Under the pieces are notes generated by a model that ran no database searches, had not been told where the DNA came from, and was given only the letters and a program-made list of their open reading frames with translations. The position numbers and the translations under genes are program-made. Positions 25,183 to 34,243 of a DNA stretch of 64,000 bases are shown here, in pieces; the stretch's first letter is position 1, and every line of letters starts with the position of its first letter. Source of the stretch: Pelomonas sp039929605 (GTDB taxonomy: Bacteria > Pseudomonadota > Gammaproteobacteria > Burkholderiales > Burkholderiaceae_C); the NCBI RefSeq assembly GCF_039929605.1, contig NZ_JBDSQX010000033.1:1-64000 (forward strand), read 5' to 3'.

Positions 25183-26892
25183 ATGTCTGCGACCCCCTTG
25201 CCAAACACTTCGCCAATGGCCTCGCCCTTGCTCGCGGCGCGAGACCTTGCCGCGCCCTTGGCCTGGCGGCGAGGCTCGCCGGTCAGCGCCGCCCGTTTTC
25301 TAGGTGAGGCCGAGGCACTGGCGAGGCGCGTTCCTGCCGCGGGCCAGCCCGTCAACCTGTGTCAGGACCGCTACCTGTTTGCGCTGGGCTTGGCTGCGGC
25401 GTTGATCCGCAGGCAGACCAGCCTGATGCCGCCCAACGCCCTGCCGGAAACGATGGCGCGCCTGCGCGCCGCTGGGGCCGATGCCCGCTGCCCAACCTAC
25501 GCCATGGTGGACGACACCACGCTGGACGTCGGCGGCCTTCAGCGGGTGCTGGTGCAGGCAGACGAGACCGCCACTGAGGCCACGCAGGTGCCCGACATTC
25601 CGGCCGATTTGGAGGCGGTGCGCCTGCTGACCAGTGGCAGCACCGGCACACCGCAGCCGCATGGCAAACGCTGGGGGGCCCTGGTGCTGAACATCGCGGC
25701 CCAAGCCGAACGCCTGGCGGAGATGACCGGACGGCCCTCGTTGGCCGGCCTGACGCTGGTGGGCACCGTCCCGCCGCAGCACAGCTACGGTTTCGAGTCC
25801 ACCGTGCTGCTGGCCCTGCTGGGCGGCGCGTGCTTTGACGCCGGCCGGCCATTTTTCCCGGCCGACATCGCCAAGTCGCTTGCCGATGTGCCAGCCCCGC
25901 GCGCGCTGGTCACCACGCCGTTTCACCTGAAAACACTGCTGCAGGCCCAGGTGCCGCTGCCGCCGGTGGCTTTGCTGTTGTCGGCCACGGCACCGCTGTC
26001 GCCGCAACTGGCCCAACAGGCCGAGAGCGCCACTGGGGGTGCACTGGTGGATATCTACGGTTGCACCGAAGCCGGCCAAGTGGCCACGCGGCGTACCACG
26101 GCCGGCGAGACCTGGCATGCGCTGGCGGGCCTGAGGGTGTGGCGCGAAGAAGCCTCCGGCGAGGAACGGTTCTGCGTGCACGGCGGCCATGTGCTCGAGC
26201 CCACGCCCTTGGCCGACTTGCTGGCGTTGGCGGATGAAACGCACTTCCGCCTGCTCGGCCGCGCCAACGACCTGATCCATGTGGCAGGCAAGCGCAGCTC
26301 CCTGGCGCACCTGAACTTCCACCTCAACCGCATCGACGGCGTGGACGACGGCGCGTTTTGGATGCCCGACGAGCAAGCCGACGGCGTCGCGCGGCCGGTG
26401 GCCTTCGTGGTGGCCCCGCAGCGCAGTGCCAAGGACGTGATCGACGCCCTGCGAGCGCAGTTAGAGCCGGCGTTTGTGCCACGCCGTGTGGTGCACGTGC
26501 CCGCCCTGCCGCGCACCGCCACGGGCAAGCTCCCGGCGCAAGACTGGGCACGCTTTGCACGCGACGCCCTGTCGCAAGCCGGCCGGTACATCGTGGGCAG
26601 CGATCACCCCGCCTTCCCGGGCCACTTCCCTGACCAACCCGTGCTGCCGGGGGTGGCCCTGCTGGCGCTGGTGATGCGCACCTTGGACGGCGAGCCCGAG
26701 TTGCGGCTGCGTCTGGGCGCCGTGCCGCAGATCAACAACGTCAAGTTCATCAGTCCGGTGCTGCCAGACACGACGTTGCAGGTTCAGTTGCAGCCCCGGG
26801 GCAGCGGCGTCGGTTTCGCTGTGCTGCGCGGCGACACCACGGTCGCCAAAGGTCTGCTGACCGCCGGGGCAGCACAGGCGGCGCTGGCATGA
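25183..26892 (+). CDS. acyl-ACP/CoA ligase fused to a hotdog dehydratase
   Basis: A 569-residue two-domain protein. Residues ~20-460 are an AMP-forming ligase: the phosphate loop is RLLTSGSTGTPQPHGKRW, then YGCTEAGQVATR, FRLLGRANDLIHVAGKRSS and ALPRTATGKLP with the catalytic lysine. Residues ~465-569 are a FabZ/FabA-like hotdog domain with HPAFPGHFPDQPVLPGVALL, which holds the active-site histidine. The ligase would activate the aromatic starter, and the dehydratase would act in chain extension. In many aryl-polyene loci these are separate genes (ApeH, ApeI). The start at 25183 may be internal; an ATG at 25216 is possible. Confidence 0.9.
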   Translation: MSATPLPNTSPMASPLLAARDLAAPLAWRRGSPVSAARFLGEAEALARRVPAAGQPVNLCQDRYLFALGLAAALIRRQTSLMPPNALPETMARLRAAGADARCPTYAMVDDTTLDVGGLQRVLVQADETATEATQVPDIPADLEAVRLLTSGSTGTPQPHGKRWGALVLNIAAQAERLAEMTGRPSLAGLTLVGTVPPQHSYGFESTVLLALLGGACFDAGRPFFPADIAKSLADVPAPRALVTTPFHLKTLLQAQVPLPPVALLLSATAPLSPQLAQQAESATGGALVDIYGCTEAGQVATRRTTAGETWHALAGLRVWREEASGEERFCVHGGHVLEPTPLADLLALADETHFRLLGRANDLIHVAGKRSSLAHLNFHLNRIDGVDDGAFWMPDEQADGVARPVAFVVAPQRSAKDVIDALRAQLEPAFVPRRVVHVPALPRTATGKLPAQDWARFARDALSQAGRYIVGSDHPAFPGHFPDQPVLPGVALLALVMRTLDGEPELRLRLGAVPQINNVKFISPVLPDTTLQVQLQPRGSGVGFAVLRGDTTVAKGLLTAGAAQAALA

Positions 26893-27833
26893 GCGCAGAA
26901 GCTGATTCGAGGCCAGCGCACTCGTGGAGCACGACGCCGGAGCGCAGCAACCTGCTGGCGATCCGAACCATCGCCTGGATCGCCACCCATCTGGGACGCC
27001 CGGTGGCGCGCCTGGTGCTGCACCCCATCGCGCTGTACTACCTGCTGTTCGCACCCGCCGCGCGTCGGGCGTCGCGCCGCTACCTCGGCCGGGCGCTGGG
27101 CCGGCCGGCCGGCTGGACCGACCTGTACCGCCACTTCCACGCCTTTGCCGCCGTGGCGCTCGACCGCATCTGGTTCGCGGCGGGCCGCATGGACCTCTTC
27201 GACCTGCACATCGGCGGCGGCGCGGTGATTGAAAAGACGCTGGCCGAAGGTCGCGGCGTGTACCTGCTGGGGGCGCACATCGGCAGCTTCGAAGCGCTGC
27301 ACGCGGCGGGCGTGAACCGCCGTCAACTGCCGGTGGCCATGGTGATGTACCCAGAGAACGCCCGCATGATCCACACCGTGCTGCAGGCACTGGCGCCGGA
27401 TTTCGACGTGAGCATCATCCCCATCGGCGAGCGCGGCTCGGCCCTGGCGATCCGCGACTTCCTCGACAAGGGCGGCCTCACCGGCCTGATGGGCGACCGG
27501 TACATCCCCAGCAAAGCGGTCCAGGAAAGCAGCGTAGAGCGCTCCTTCCTGGGGCAGCCCACCCAGTTCACCGACGGCCCGGTGCGCTTAGCGATGATGC
27601 TGCGCCGCCGCGTGATCTTCATGGTCGGCCTGTACCGCGGTGGCAACCGTTACCAACTGCGCTTCGAAGAGCTGGCCGATTTCCGCCAACCGCCTACCGA
27701 TCCCGCCGCGCGCGAGGCCCTGGTGCTGGCCGCCGTGTCCGACTACGTGCGCCGGCTCGAAGCCCTGTGTCGCGAAGCCCCCTACAACTGGTTCAATTTC
27801 TATGACTACTGGCACGAAGACGCCGCGACCTGA
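26889..27833 (+). CDS. lysophospholipid acyltransferase, LpxL/HtrB family
   Basis: A 314-residue acyltransferase of the lipid A biosynthesis family. The HX4E catalytic motif is seen in LLGAHIGSFEALHAAG, followed by VAMVMYPENARMI, GLTGLMGDRYIP and FTDGPVRLAMMLRRRVIFMV. One membrane anchor lies near residues 30-55. In pigment clusters this enzyme probably moves the finished polyene onto a lipid or glycerol carrier. It overlaps the ligase stop by four bases and the LolA-like gene by 32. Confidence 0.88.
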   Translation: MSAEADSRPAHSWSTTPERSNLLAIRTIAWIATHLGRPVARLVLHPIALYYLLFAPAARRASRRYLGRALGRPAGWTDLYRHFHAFAAVALDRIWFAAGRMDLFDLHIGGGAVIEKTLAEGRGVYLLGAHIGSFEALHAAGVNRRQLPVAMVMYPENARMIHTVLQALAPDFDVSIIPIGERGSALAIRDFLDKGGLTGLMGDRYIPSKAVQESSVERSFLGQPTQFTDGPVRLAMMLRRRVIFMVGLYRGGNRYQLRFEELADFRQPPTDPAAREALVLAAVSDYVRRLEALCREAPYNWFNFYDYWHEDAAT

Positions 27834-28470
27834 CGGCCGCCGCCGGGCTTGCCTGGCCACAGCGATGGGCCTGCTCGCCTTGGGCGCCAGCGCTGCGCTG
27901 GCCCAGGCAAGCGCCAGGGCGTTTGACTTGGGTGAGCTGATGGCCGTGCTGGCCCAACGCAAAGGGGGCGAGGCACGGTTCACTGAAGAGCGCACCGTGA
28001 GCTCGCTGGACACCCCGCTGCGGGCCAGCGGACGCCTGACGTTTCAGGCGCCGGACCGATTCGCGCGCTTCACCGAAGAGCCCACCACCGAGAGCATGGA
28101 GGTGCAAGGCAACCAAGTGCTGCTCAAGCGCGGCAAGCGCACTCGGCAAATGACCCTGGACGCGGTGCCTGAAGTGGCCGCTCTGGCCGAGGCCATGCGG
28201 GGCACGCTCGGCGGCGACGCGGGCGCCTTGCAACGCCACTTCCGCACCCAGGTCAGCGGCAACGCGGCGCGCTGGGTGCTGCGGTTGACCCCGCTGGACG
28301 GCCGCCTGGCGCGCACGGTGCAGCAGTTGGAAATCGCGGGCCTGGGGGCCGATGTCCGCAGCCTGGAGCTGCGCTTGGTTGGCGGCGACCGCTCGTTGAT
28401 GCTGGTCGAGCCGGTGGCTGACGGCCTGACGCCCACCCCTGCCACCCCTGCCACCCCTTCCAACAAGTGA
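27802..28470 (+). CDS. LolA-like outer-membrane lipoprotein carrier protein
   Basis: A 222-residue secreted protein from ATG 27802, which overlaps the acyltransferase end. The signal peptide is MTTGTKTPRPDGRRRACLAT followed by AMGLLALGASAALAQA. The mature part resembles LolA (COG2834): FDLGELMAVLAQRKGGEARF, TEERTVSSLDTPLRASGRLT and FQAPDRFARFTEEPTTESM. LolA folds carry lipophilic cargo across the periplasm. In aryl-polyene clusters the equivalent (ApeL) is thought to move the pigment to the outer membrane. A short proline-threonine repeat ends the protein. Confidence 0.88.
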   Translation: MTTGTKTPRPDGRRRACLATAMGLLALGASAALAQASARAFDLGELMAVLAQRKGGEARFTEERTVSSLDTPLRASGRLTFQAPDRFARFTEEPTTESMEVQGNQVLLKRGKRTRQMTLDAVPEVAALAEAMRGTLGGDAGALQRHFRTQVSGNAARWVLRLTPLDGRLARTVQQLEIAGLGADVRSLELRLVGGDRSLMLVEPVADGLTPTPATPATPSNK

Positions 28471-30857
28471 CCGGCGTCCCAGCCCTCGGCGCGCTGACAC
28501 CCCGCCACCGCGCGGCGGTGCTGCTGCTGTGGCTGGCTGCCATGGCCCTGGCCGCGTGGCAGATCACGCGTACCTCGTTCACGGCCGATCTTTCCGCGTT
28601 CTTACCCGCCACGGCCAACGCCGAGCAGCAGGTGCTGATCGACCAGATCCGCAGCGGGGTCCCTGCGCGCACGCTGTTCATCGGCATCGAAGGCGCCGAC
28701 GCCCAGGCTCGCGGCGCTGCGTCCAGGCAACTCGCGGCGACATTGCGCAGCAGCGGTCGCTTCGACCAGGTGAGCAACGGCGAGAACGACGCCTGGGCCG
28801 GGGTCGGCCGTTGGATGGTGGAGCGTCGCTACTTGCTGAGCCCCGCCGTCACGCCGGAGCGCTTCACCGCCGAGGGCCTGCGAGAAGGCATCGGCGAAAC
28901 GCTCTCGCTGCTGGGCACGCCCGCTGGCACGGCCCTCAAGCCGCTGCTGGAGCTGGACCCAACCGGCGAGGTGCAGCGCATCGCGGAAAGCATGATCCCG
29001 GTGAAGTCCCCGCGCACCGACGACGGCGTGTGGGTTTCGCGCGAAGCCGGTGGCACGCCACCGCGGGCGGTGATGCTGGCGATCATCCGAGGCGACGGGG
29101 CCGACCTGGACGGCCAGCAAGCCGCCATTGACACCGTCCGCCAAAGCTTCTCCCGCGTTCAGACCCCGGGCTTGACCCTGCTCGTCAGCGGTGCGCCGGT
29201 GTTCTCGGTCGACAGCCGTGCGCAGATCAAGGGCGAGGTGGAGTGGCTGGCGCTGACCGGCACGCTGGTGATCAGCGCGCTGCTGCTCGCGGCATTTGCG
29301 TCTCCCGTGGCATTGGCGGTCGCCATGCTGCCGGTGGCCACCGGCATCCTGGCCGGCATCGTCACGGTCAGCCTGCTGTTCGGCAACGTGCACGGCGTCA
29401 CGCTCGGTTTCGGTTCCACCCTCATCGGCGAAGCGGTGGACTACGCCATCTACTACCTCATCCAGGCCCGCGGCCAGGGCGGCACCGGGTGGCAACACTG
29501 GCTGCACGGCAGCTGGCCCACCATTCGCCTTGGCCTGCTGACCTCGCTGTGCGGCTTCGCCGCCTTGCTGTTCTCCGGCTTTCCGGGGCTGCAGCAATTG
29601 GGCGTGTTTTCGTTGGCAGGGCTGGTGGGGGCGGTGCTCACCACCCGCTTCGTGCTGCCGGTGCTGATGCCCGATGGCGCGCGCGGCCAAGGCTTGCGAC
29701 GCCCCCTGGGGCGTGCCGCTCGATCGGCGATTGCGGTGCTGCCGCGCACGCGCTGGCTGTGGCTGGCGCTGGGCTTGGCGTCGGTGGTGCTGGTGGTGCA
29801 GCGGGACGGCCTGTGGAACGCCGAGCTGTCGTCGCTCAGTCCCGTCTCCCGGGAAGCCCTGGCGCTCGACGCCAGCCTGCGTGCCGATATCACCAGCAGC
29901 AGCGACGGCGGTGCCTTCGTCGTCGTGCAAGGCCGCGACGCCGAGACCGCGCTGCAGCGTGCCGAGGCCGCGGCCTTGCGCCTCGAGGGCCTGGTCAACA
30001 CGCAGGCCATTGCCGGCTTTGACAGCATCACGCGCTTCTTGCCCAGCTTGCAAACGCAGCAACGGCGCCAGGCGGCATTGCCCGAAGCCCCGGCCTTGCA
30101 GGCGGCCTTGGCCGAAGCCACCGCGAACGGGCCTTTGCGCGCGGCGCGCCTGGCCCCCTTCGTGGAGGCCGTCGCCCAAGCGCGCAGCCTGCCGCTGGCC
30201 ACGCCGGACTTGGCACGCGCCAGCGCGCTGGCCCCGCTGCTGGACGCCCTGACGCTGCAACACCCCGACGGCCACTGGACGGTGCTGCTGCCGGTGCAGG
30301 GCGTGGGCGACGCCGTCGACATCGCGCTGGTGCGCGCCGCTCTGCAAGGCCTGCCGCAAACACAAGCGCTGGACATCGGCGGTGAACTCGGCCGCATGTA
30401 CAGCCGCTACCTCGGCGAGGCGCGCGGGCAGGCGGCGCTGGGCGGGCTGGGGGTCTTGTTGCTGATGGCCCTGGCGCTGCGCAATGGCCGCCGCGTGCTG
30501 GCGGTGAGCCAGCCGCTGCTGTTGGCCGTGCTGCTGTGCCTGGGCGGCCTGGCGTTCTTCCGGGTACCGATGGGCATCTTGCACCTCGTTGGCCTGTTGC
30601 TGGTAGTGGCCGTGGGCTCGAACTACGCCTTGTTCTTCGACATGCTGCAGCACGGCGCTAGCACGGCGGACGACGACACACTCGCCTCGCTGCTGCTGGC
30701 CAACCTCACCACGGTGATCGGCTTCGGTCTGATCGCGGCGTCGGACATCCGGGCCCTGTCGGCCATCGGTTCCGTGGTGGCCCCCGGGGCGCTGCTGGCC
30801 CTGGTGCTGGCGGCGGCCTTTGCCAGCCCGGCGCGCATGCTGGCCAAGCCGCTGTGA
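28467..30857 (+). CDS. MMPL/RND-type exporter of the pigment cluster
   Basis: A 796-residue RND-superfamily protein with twelve membrane helices and two periplasmic loops, starting at GTG 28467 in the overlap GTGA. Signatures are SFTADLSAFLPATANAEQQV (loop 1 start), the helix bundle WLALTGTLVISALLLAAFAS, then LGFGSTLIGEAVDYAIYYLI with the acidic residue used in proton transfer, and the second set GILHLVGLLLVVAVGSNYAL. This matches the predicted exporter (ApeM-like) of aryl-polyene loci. It presumably extracts the pigment conjugate from the inner membrane together with the LolA-like protein. Confidence 0.92.
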   Translation: MTGVPALGALTPRHRAAVLLLWLAAMALAAWQITRTSFTADLSAFLPATANAEQQVLIDQIRSGVPARTLFIGIEGADAQARGAASRQLAATLRSSGRFDQVSNGENDAWAGVGRWMVERRYLLSPAVTPERFTAEGLREGIGETLSLLGTPAGTALKPLLELDPTGEVQRIAESMIPVKSPRTDDGVWVSREAGGTPPRAVMLAIIRGDGADLDGQQAAIDTVRQSFSRVQTPGLTLLVSGAPVFSVDSRAQIKGEVEWLALTGTLVISALLLAAFASPVALAVAMLPVATGILAGIVTVSLLFGNVHGVTLGFGSTLIGEAVDYAIYYLIQARGQGGTGWQHWLHGSWPTIRLGLLTSLCGFAALLFSGFPGLQQLGVFSLAGLVGAVLTTRFVLPVLMPDGARGQGLRRPLGRAARSAIAVLPRTRWLWLALGLASVVLVVQRDGLWNAELSSLSPVSREALALDASLRADITSSSDGGAFVVVQGRDAETALQRAEAAALRLEGLVNTQAIAGFDSITRFLPSLQTQQRRQAALPEAPALQAALAEATANGPLRAARLAPFVEAVAQARSLPLATPDLARASALAPLLDALTLQHPDGHWTVLLPVQGVGDAVDIALVRAALQGLPQTQALDIGGELGRMYSRYLGEARGQAALGGLGVLLLMALALRNGRRVLAVSQPLLLAVLLCLGGLAFFRVPMGILHLVGLLLVVAVGSNYALFFDMLQHGASTADDDTLASLLLANLTTVIGFGLIAASDIRALSAIGSVVAPGALLALVLAAAFASPARMLAKPL

Positions 30858-31726
30858 CAAAACTTTTTGAAGAACTCCTTATGCCCGCGCCCGCTGAGCG
30901 CCCCACCCGCCCCTGGCCTTGGCCGCCTGCTTTGCAAGCCAGCCTGGGCTTGCACGCAGCGGCCGGCATGGCTGCGCTGTCGGTGCCCGGAGCCTGGCCT
31001 TGGGCGCTGGGGAGCGTGGTGCTCAACCACCTGGGGCTGGCGGCCGCCGGGCTGTGGCCCCGAAGCACGCTGCTGGGCCCGAACGTCAGGGCCTTGCCCC
31101 CGGCGGCGGTCGAACGTCGGGAGTTCACACTGACGCTGGACGACGGCCCCGATCCCCAGGTCACCCCGGAGGTGCTCGACGTGTTGGACGAGGCCGGCGC
31201 CAAGGCCAGCTTCTTCGTCATCGCGCAACGCGCGGCGCAGCACGCCGGCCTGGTGCGAGAGATCGTGCGCCGCGGCCACGACGTGCAGAACCACAGCCTG
31301 CGTCACCGCCACGATTTTTCGATGCGCGGGCCGCGGGCTTTGGCCCAGGAGATCGGCGGCGCCCAAGCCCTGCTGGCCGACCTGACCGGCCAGGCGCCCC
31401 ACTGCTTCCGCGCACCCGCCGGGCTGCGCAACCCTTTGCTCGACCCGGTGCTGCACCGCTTGGGCTTGCACCTGGTGAGCTGGACCCGTCGCGGCTTCGA
31501 TACCCGCGACGGCGACCCCGACCGCGTGCTGGACCGCCTGATCGGCCCGCAAGCCCTTGCCTTGGCCGCAGGCGACATCCTGCTGCTGCATGATGGCCAC
31601 GCGCGCCGCACCGCCAGCGGCCGGCCCGTGCTGCTGGAGGTCCTGCCGGCCCTGCTGAGCGCAGCCCGAGACGCGGGCCTGCGCACCACCACCTTGCGGG
31701 CCGCACTGCCCCCCCGGACCCCATGA
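30854..31726 (+). CDS. polysaccharide deacetylase (NodB family) with membrane anchor
   Basis: A 290-residue protein from GTG 30854 (GTGA overlap with the exporter), or 281 residues from ATG 30881, which has GAAGAA upstream. Two hydrophobic segments (ALQASLGLHAAAGMAALSV and WPWALGSVVLNHLGLAAAGL) anchor a NodB domain. Catalytic motifs are TLTLDDGPDP, HSLRHRH, FRAPAGLRN and LLHDGHARR. Family members remove N- or O-acyl groups from glycans or other substrates. It is embedded between the exporter and the ketosynthase, so its substrate is probably the pigment carrier or a sugar on it; this is inference. Confidence 0.88.
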   Translation: MTKLFEELLMPAPAERPTRPWPWPPALQASLGLHAAAGMAALSVPGAWPWALGSVVLNHLGLAAAGLWPRSTLLGPNVRALPPAAVERREFTLTLDDGPDPQVTPEVLDVLDEAGAKASFFVIAQRAAQHAGLVREIVRRGHDVQNHSLRHRHDFSMRGPRALAQEIGGAQALLADLTGQAPHCFRAPAGLRNPLLDPVLHRLGLHLVSWTRRGFDTRDGDPDRVLDRLIGPQALALAAGDILLLHDGHARRTASGRPVLLEVLPALLSAARDAGLRTTTLRAALPPRTP

Positions 31727-32913
31727 CACCGATCCCCATCACCCACCACACCTTGGTCACCGCCATGGGGCATGGCCGTGCGGCCACCTTCGAGGCCTTG
31801 CGCGACGGCCGCAGCGGCCTGGCGCGGCGCGGCTTCGAAACCGCCGACATCGGCTCGTGGTTGGGCGTCGTGGACGGTCTGGACGCGCTCGACTGGCGCG
31901 ACGAACTCGCCGCTTACGACTGCCGCAACAACCGCCTGGCCGAGCTAGCACTGCGAACCGATGGCTTTGCCGAGGCCGTTCAGTCCGCCGCCATGCGCTG
32001 GGGCGCGATGCGCGTGGGCGTGTTCCTGGGCACCAGCACCTCGGGCATCTTGCAAACCGAACTGGCCTACCGGGAGCGCGACCCCAACACCGGCGCGCTT
32101 CCCGACGGGCTGCATTACGGCGAAACGCACAACACCGCGTCCGTGGCGCGTTACGTGCGCGCCGCCATGGGCTTGCAGGGGCCGGCGCACGTGGTGTCCA
32201 CGGCCTGCTCGTCCAGCGCCAAGGTCTACGCTGCGGCCGAACGCGCCATCCGGTTGGGCCTGGTGGACGCCGCCGTGGTGGGCGGCGTCGACAGCCTGTG
32301 CATGACCACGCTGTATGGCTTCAAGGCGCTGGAGCTGACCTCGGGCGAGATCTGTCGCCCCTGGGACGCGGAGCGCGCCGGTCTGTCCATCGGCGAAGCC
32401 GCGGCCTTTGCGCTGCTGGAGCGCGAAGGCGGCCCGGCCCGGCCCATGGGCTGGCTGCTGGGCGCCGGCGAAAGCAGCGACGGCCACCACATGAGCAGCC
32501 CCCACCCCGAGGGCGCCGGCGCGGCCCTGGCCATGCGCGCGGCGCTGTCCCAGGCGGGCCTGACGCCCGCGCAGGTGGACTACCTCAACCTGCACGGCAC
32601 CGCCACGCCGGGCAACGACGCCGCCGAGGACCGCGCCGTGTGCACGGTGTTCGGCACCGCCACCCCCTGCAGCAGCACCAAGGGCTACACCGGCCACACC
32701 TTGGGAGCGGCGGGCGGCGTGGAAGCCAGCATCGCGCTGCTGGCGCTGGAGCACGGGCTGGCACCGCCCAGCCTGAACCTGCAAACCCAAGACCCCGCGC
32801 TGCACGCGCAACTGCTGCGCGAACCGCTGCGTGCCGAGTTGAAGGTCGTGGCCAGCAACTCCTTCGGTTTCGGCGGCAGCAATGCCAGCCTGCTCTTGGG
32901 GGCCGCATCGTGA
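31723..32913 (+). CDS. beta-ketoacyl-ACP synthase of the pigment cluster
   Basis: A 396-residue ketosynthase with a complete active site: Cys162 in STACSSSAK, His291 in LNLHGTATPGND, Lys320 in STKGYTGHTLGAA and His325 in the same motif. The C-terminus VASNSFGFGGSNASLLLG is typical of KAS I/II. It extends the polyene chain by two carbons per turn with malonyl-ACP. The next gene encodes a Cys-less partner. It starts four bases before the deacetylase stop. Confidence 0.93.
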   Translation: MTPIPITHHTLVTAMGHGRAATFEALRDGRSGLARRGFETADIGSWLGVVDGLDALDWRDELAAYDCRNNRLAELALRTDGFAEAVQSAAMRWGAMRVGVFLGTSTSGILQTELAYRERDPNTGALPDGLHYGETHNTASVARYVRAAMGLQGPAHVVSTACSSSAKVYAAAERAIRLGLVDAAVVGGVDSLCMTTLYGFKALELTSGEICRPWDAERAGLSIGEAAAFALLEREGGPARPMGWLLGAGESSDGHHMSSPHPEGAGAALAMRAALSQAGLTPAQVDYLNLHGTATPGNDAAEDRAVCTVFGTATPCSSTKGYTGHTLGAAGGVEASIALLALEHGLAPPSLNLQTQDPALHAQLLREPLRAELKVVASNSFGFGGSNASLLLGAAS

Positions 32914-33734
32914 GCACGCTGACCGTGAGCGTCCTGGGCGTCGGCCTGCTGGGCCCGGGCCTGCCCGATTGGGCCGTGGGCGCTGCCGCGCTGCGCGACC
33001 CCTCAAGCTGGGTCGACACCCCCACCGTCGTGCCGCCGCCGCAACGCCTGCCGGCCACAGAACGGCGTCGCGCCGGGCCGGTGGTGAAGGTGAGCCTGGT
33101 CGTGGCCGACGAGGCCGTGGCGGCTGTGACGGCCGCAGGGCTGGACGCGGCGACCCTGCCCACCGTGTTCACCTCGTCCACCGGCGAGCCCTCCAACTGC
33201 CACGCGCTGTGCGAGGCGCTGGCGGCGCCCGAGCGCATGGTCTCGCCCACGCGCTTCACCAACTCGGTTCATAACGCGCCCGGAGGCTATTGGCACATCG
33301 CCGTGCACAGCATGGCCGCCTCCACCAGCCTGGCCGCGCACGACGCCAGCTTTGGCGCCGGCCTGCTCGAAGCAATGACCCAGGTGGCGGCCACCGGCGC
33401 GCCCGTGCTGCTGGTCGCGGCCGACGTTCCCTACCCGGCCCCGCTGGACGCCAAGCGGCCGACCCGCGACGCCGTCGGCGTGGCCTTGGTGCTGGCACCG
33501 GCGTCGGCAGCCGGCACCACCCTCTGCCTGCAGTTGGTGCCCGAAGCCCCGCCCACCACCTGCGGCCACGAAGGTCTCGACCAGCTTCGCCAAGGCGTGC
33601 CCGCAGCGCGCGCACTGCCCTTGCTGCAAGCCCTGGCGCGGGGGGGTGCAAGCGCCCTGGTGGTCGAGGGCCCGCCGGGGTTGAGCCTGGCGCTCACGGT
33701 CACCGCCCCTGTCTTCACTGCACCCGCCGCATGA
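32910..33734 (+). CDS. Cys-less ketosynthase-like protein (chain-length-factor type)
   Basis: A 274-residue protein from GTG 32910, overlapping the ketosynthase stop. It has a thiolase-like N-terminal half (VSVLGVGLLGPGLPDW, LPTVFTSSTGEPSNCHALCE, SPTRFTNSVHNAPGGYWHIA). The nucleophile region reads HSMAASTSLAAHDASFGAGL, with no active-site cysteine. The C-terminal half of a full ketosynthase is missing. This fits the ApeC-type beta-ketoacyl synthase-like partner, analogous to a chain length factor, expected to pair with the ketosynthase encoded directly upstream. Confidence 0.86.
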   Translation: MSTLTVSVLGVGLLGPGLPDWAVGAAALRDPSSWVDTPTVVPPPQRLPATERRRAGPVVKVSLVVADEAVAAVTAAGLDAATLPTVFTSSTGEPSNCHALCEALAAPERMVSPTRFTNSVHNAPGGYWHIAVHSMAASTSLAAHDASFGAGLLEAMTQVAATGAPVLLVAADVPYPAPLDAKRPTRDAVGVALVLAPASAAGTTLCLQLVPEAPPTTCGHEGLDQLRQGVPAARALPLLQALARGGASALVVEGPPGLSLALTVTAPVFTAPAA

Positions 33735-34225
33735 ACGAGCGCTTCGCCTCCCCGCACCCTGCCACGCTCGACCGTGACGGCATCGCCGCGCGCATCCCGC
33801 ACAGCGGCAGCATGTGCTTGCTGGACGCCCTTTTGAAGTGGAGCCCCGAGCAGGCGCTGTGCCGTGCCACCAGCCACCGCGACATGGCCCACCCGCTGCG
33901 GTCTCCCGGCGGGCTGTTGTCACCCGTGGCCATCGAGTACGCGTCCCAGGTCATGGCCTTGCACGGCGCGCTGACGGCGCCGCCGGGCAGCGTGCCGTCG
34001 GCCGGCTTTTTGGCAGCGGCGCGGGGCGTGAACCTGCACGTGGCGCGCCTGGACGACGTGCCCGGCCCGCTCCTGGTCAGCGTCACCCGCCTGGCCGGCG
34101 CCGAAGCACAGGCGCTCTACCAGTTCGAACTGCGGGACGACACCGGTCGCCTGCTGGTGGATGGCCGCGCCACCGTGGTGCTGAACACCCCCTTGCCCCG
34201 GCCGGCCGATACGGCCGCGGCCTGA
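33731..34225 (+). CDS. hotdog-fold 3-hydroxyacyl-ACP dehydratase (ApeP type)
   Basis: A 164-residue hotdog protein from ATG 33731. IPHSGSMCLLDALLKW and HPLRSPGGLLSPVAIEYASQ are the signatures of the ApeP/FabZ-like dehydratases. The alpha helix after the motif supplies the second catalytic residue. It removes water from the 3-hydroxyacyl chain, leaving the double bonds that give a conjugated polyene. Together with the dehydratase domain fused to the ligase, the cluster has two dehydratases, as in characterised aryl-polyene loci. Confidence 0.87.
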   Translation: MNERFASPHPATLDRDGIAARIPHSGSMCLLDALLKWSPEQALCRATSHRDMAHPLRSPGGLLSPVAIEYASQVMALHGALTAPPGSVPSAGFLAAARGVNLHVARLDDVPGPLLVSVTRLAGAEAQALYQFELRDDTGRLLVDGRATVVLNTPLPRPADTAAA

Positions 34226-34243
34226 CCCTTTCCAGAGCCCGTG

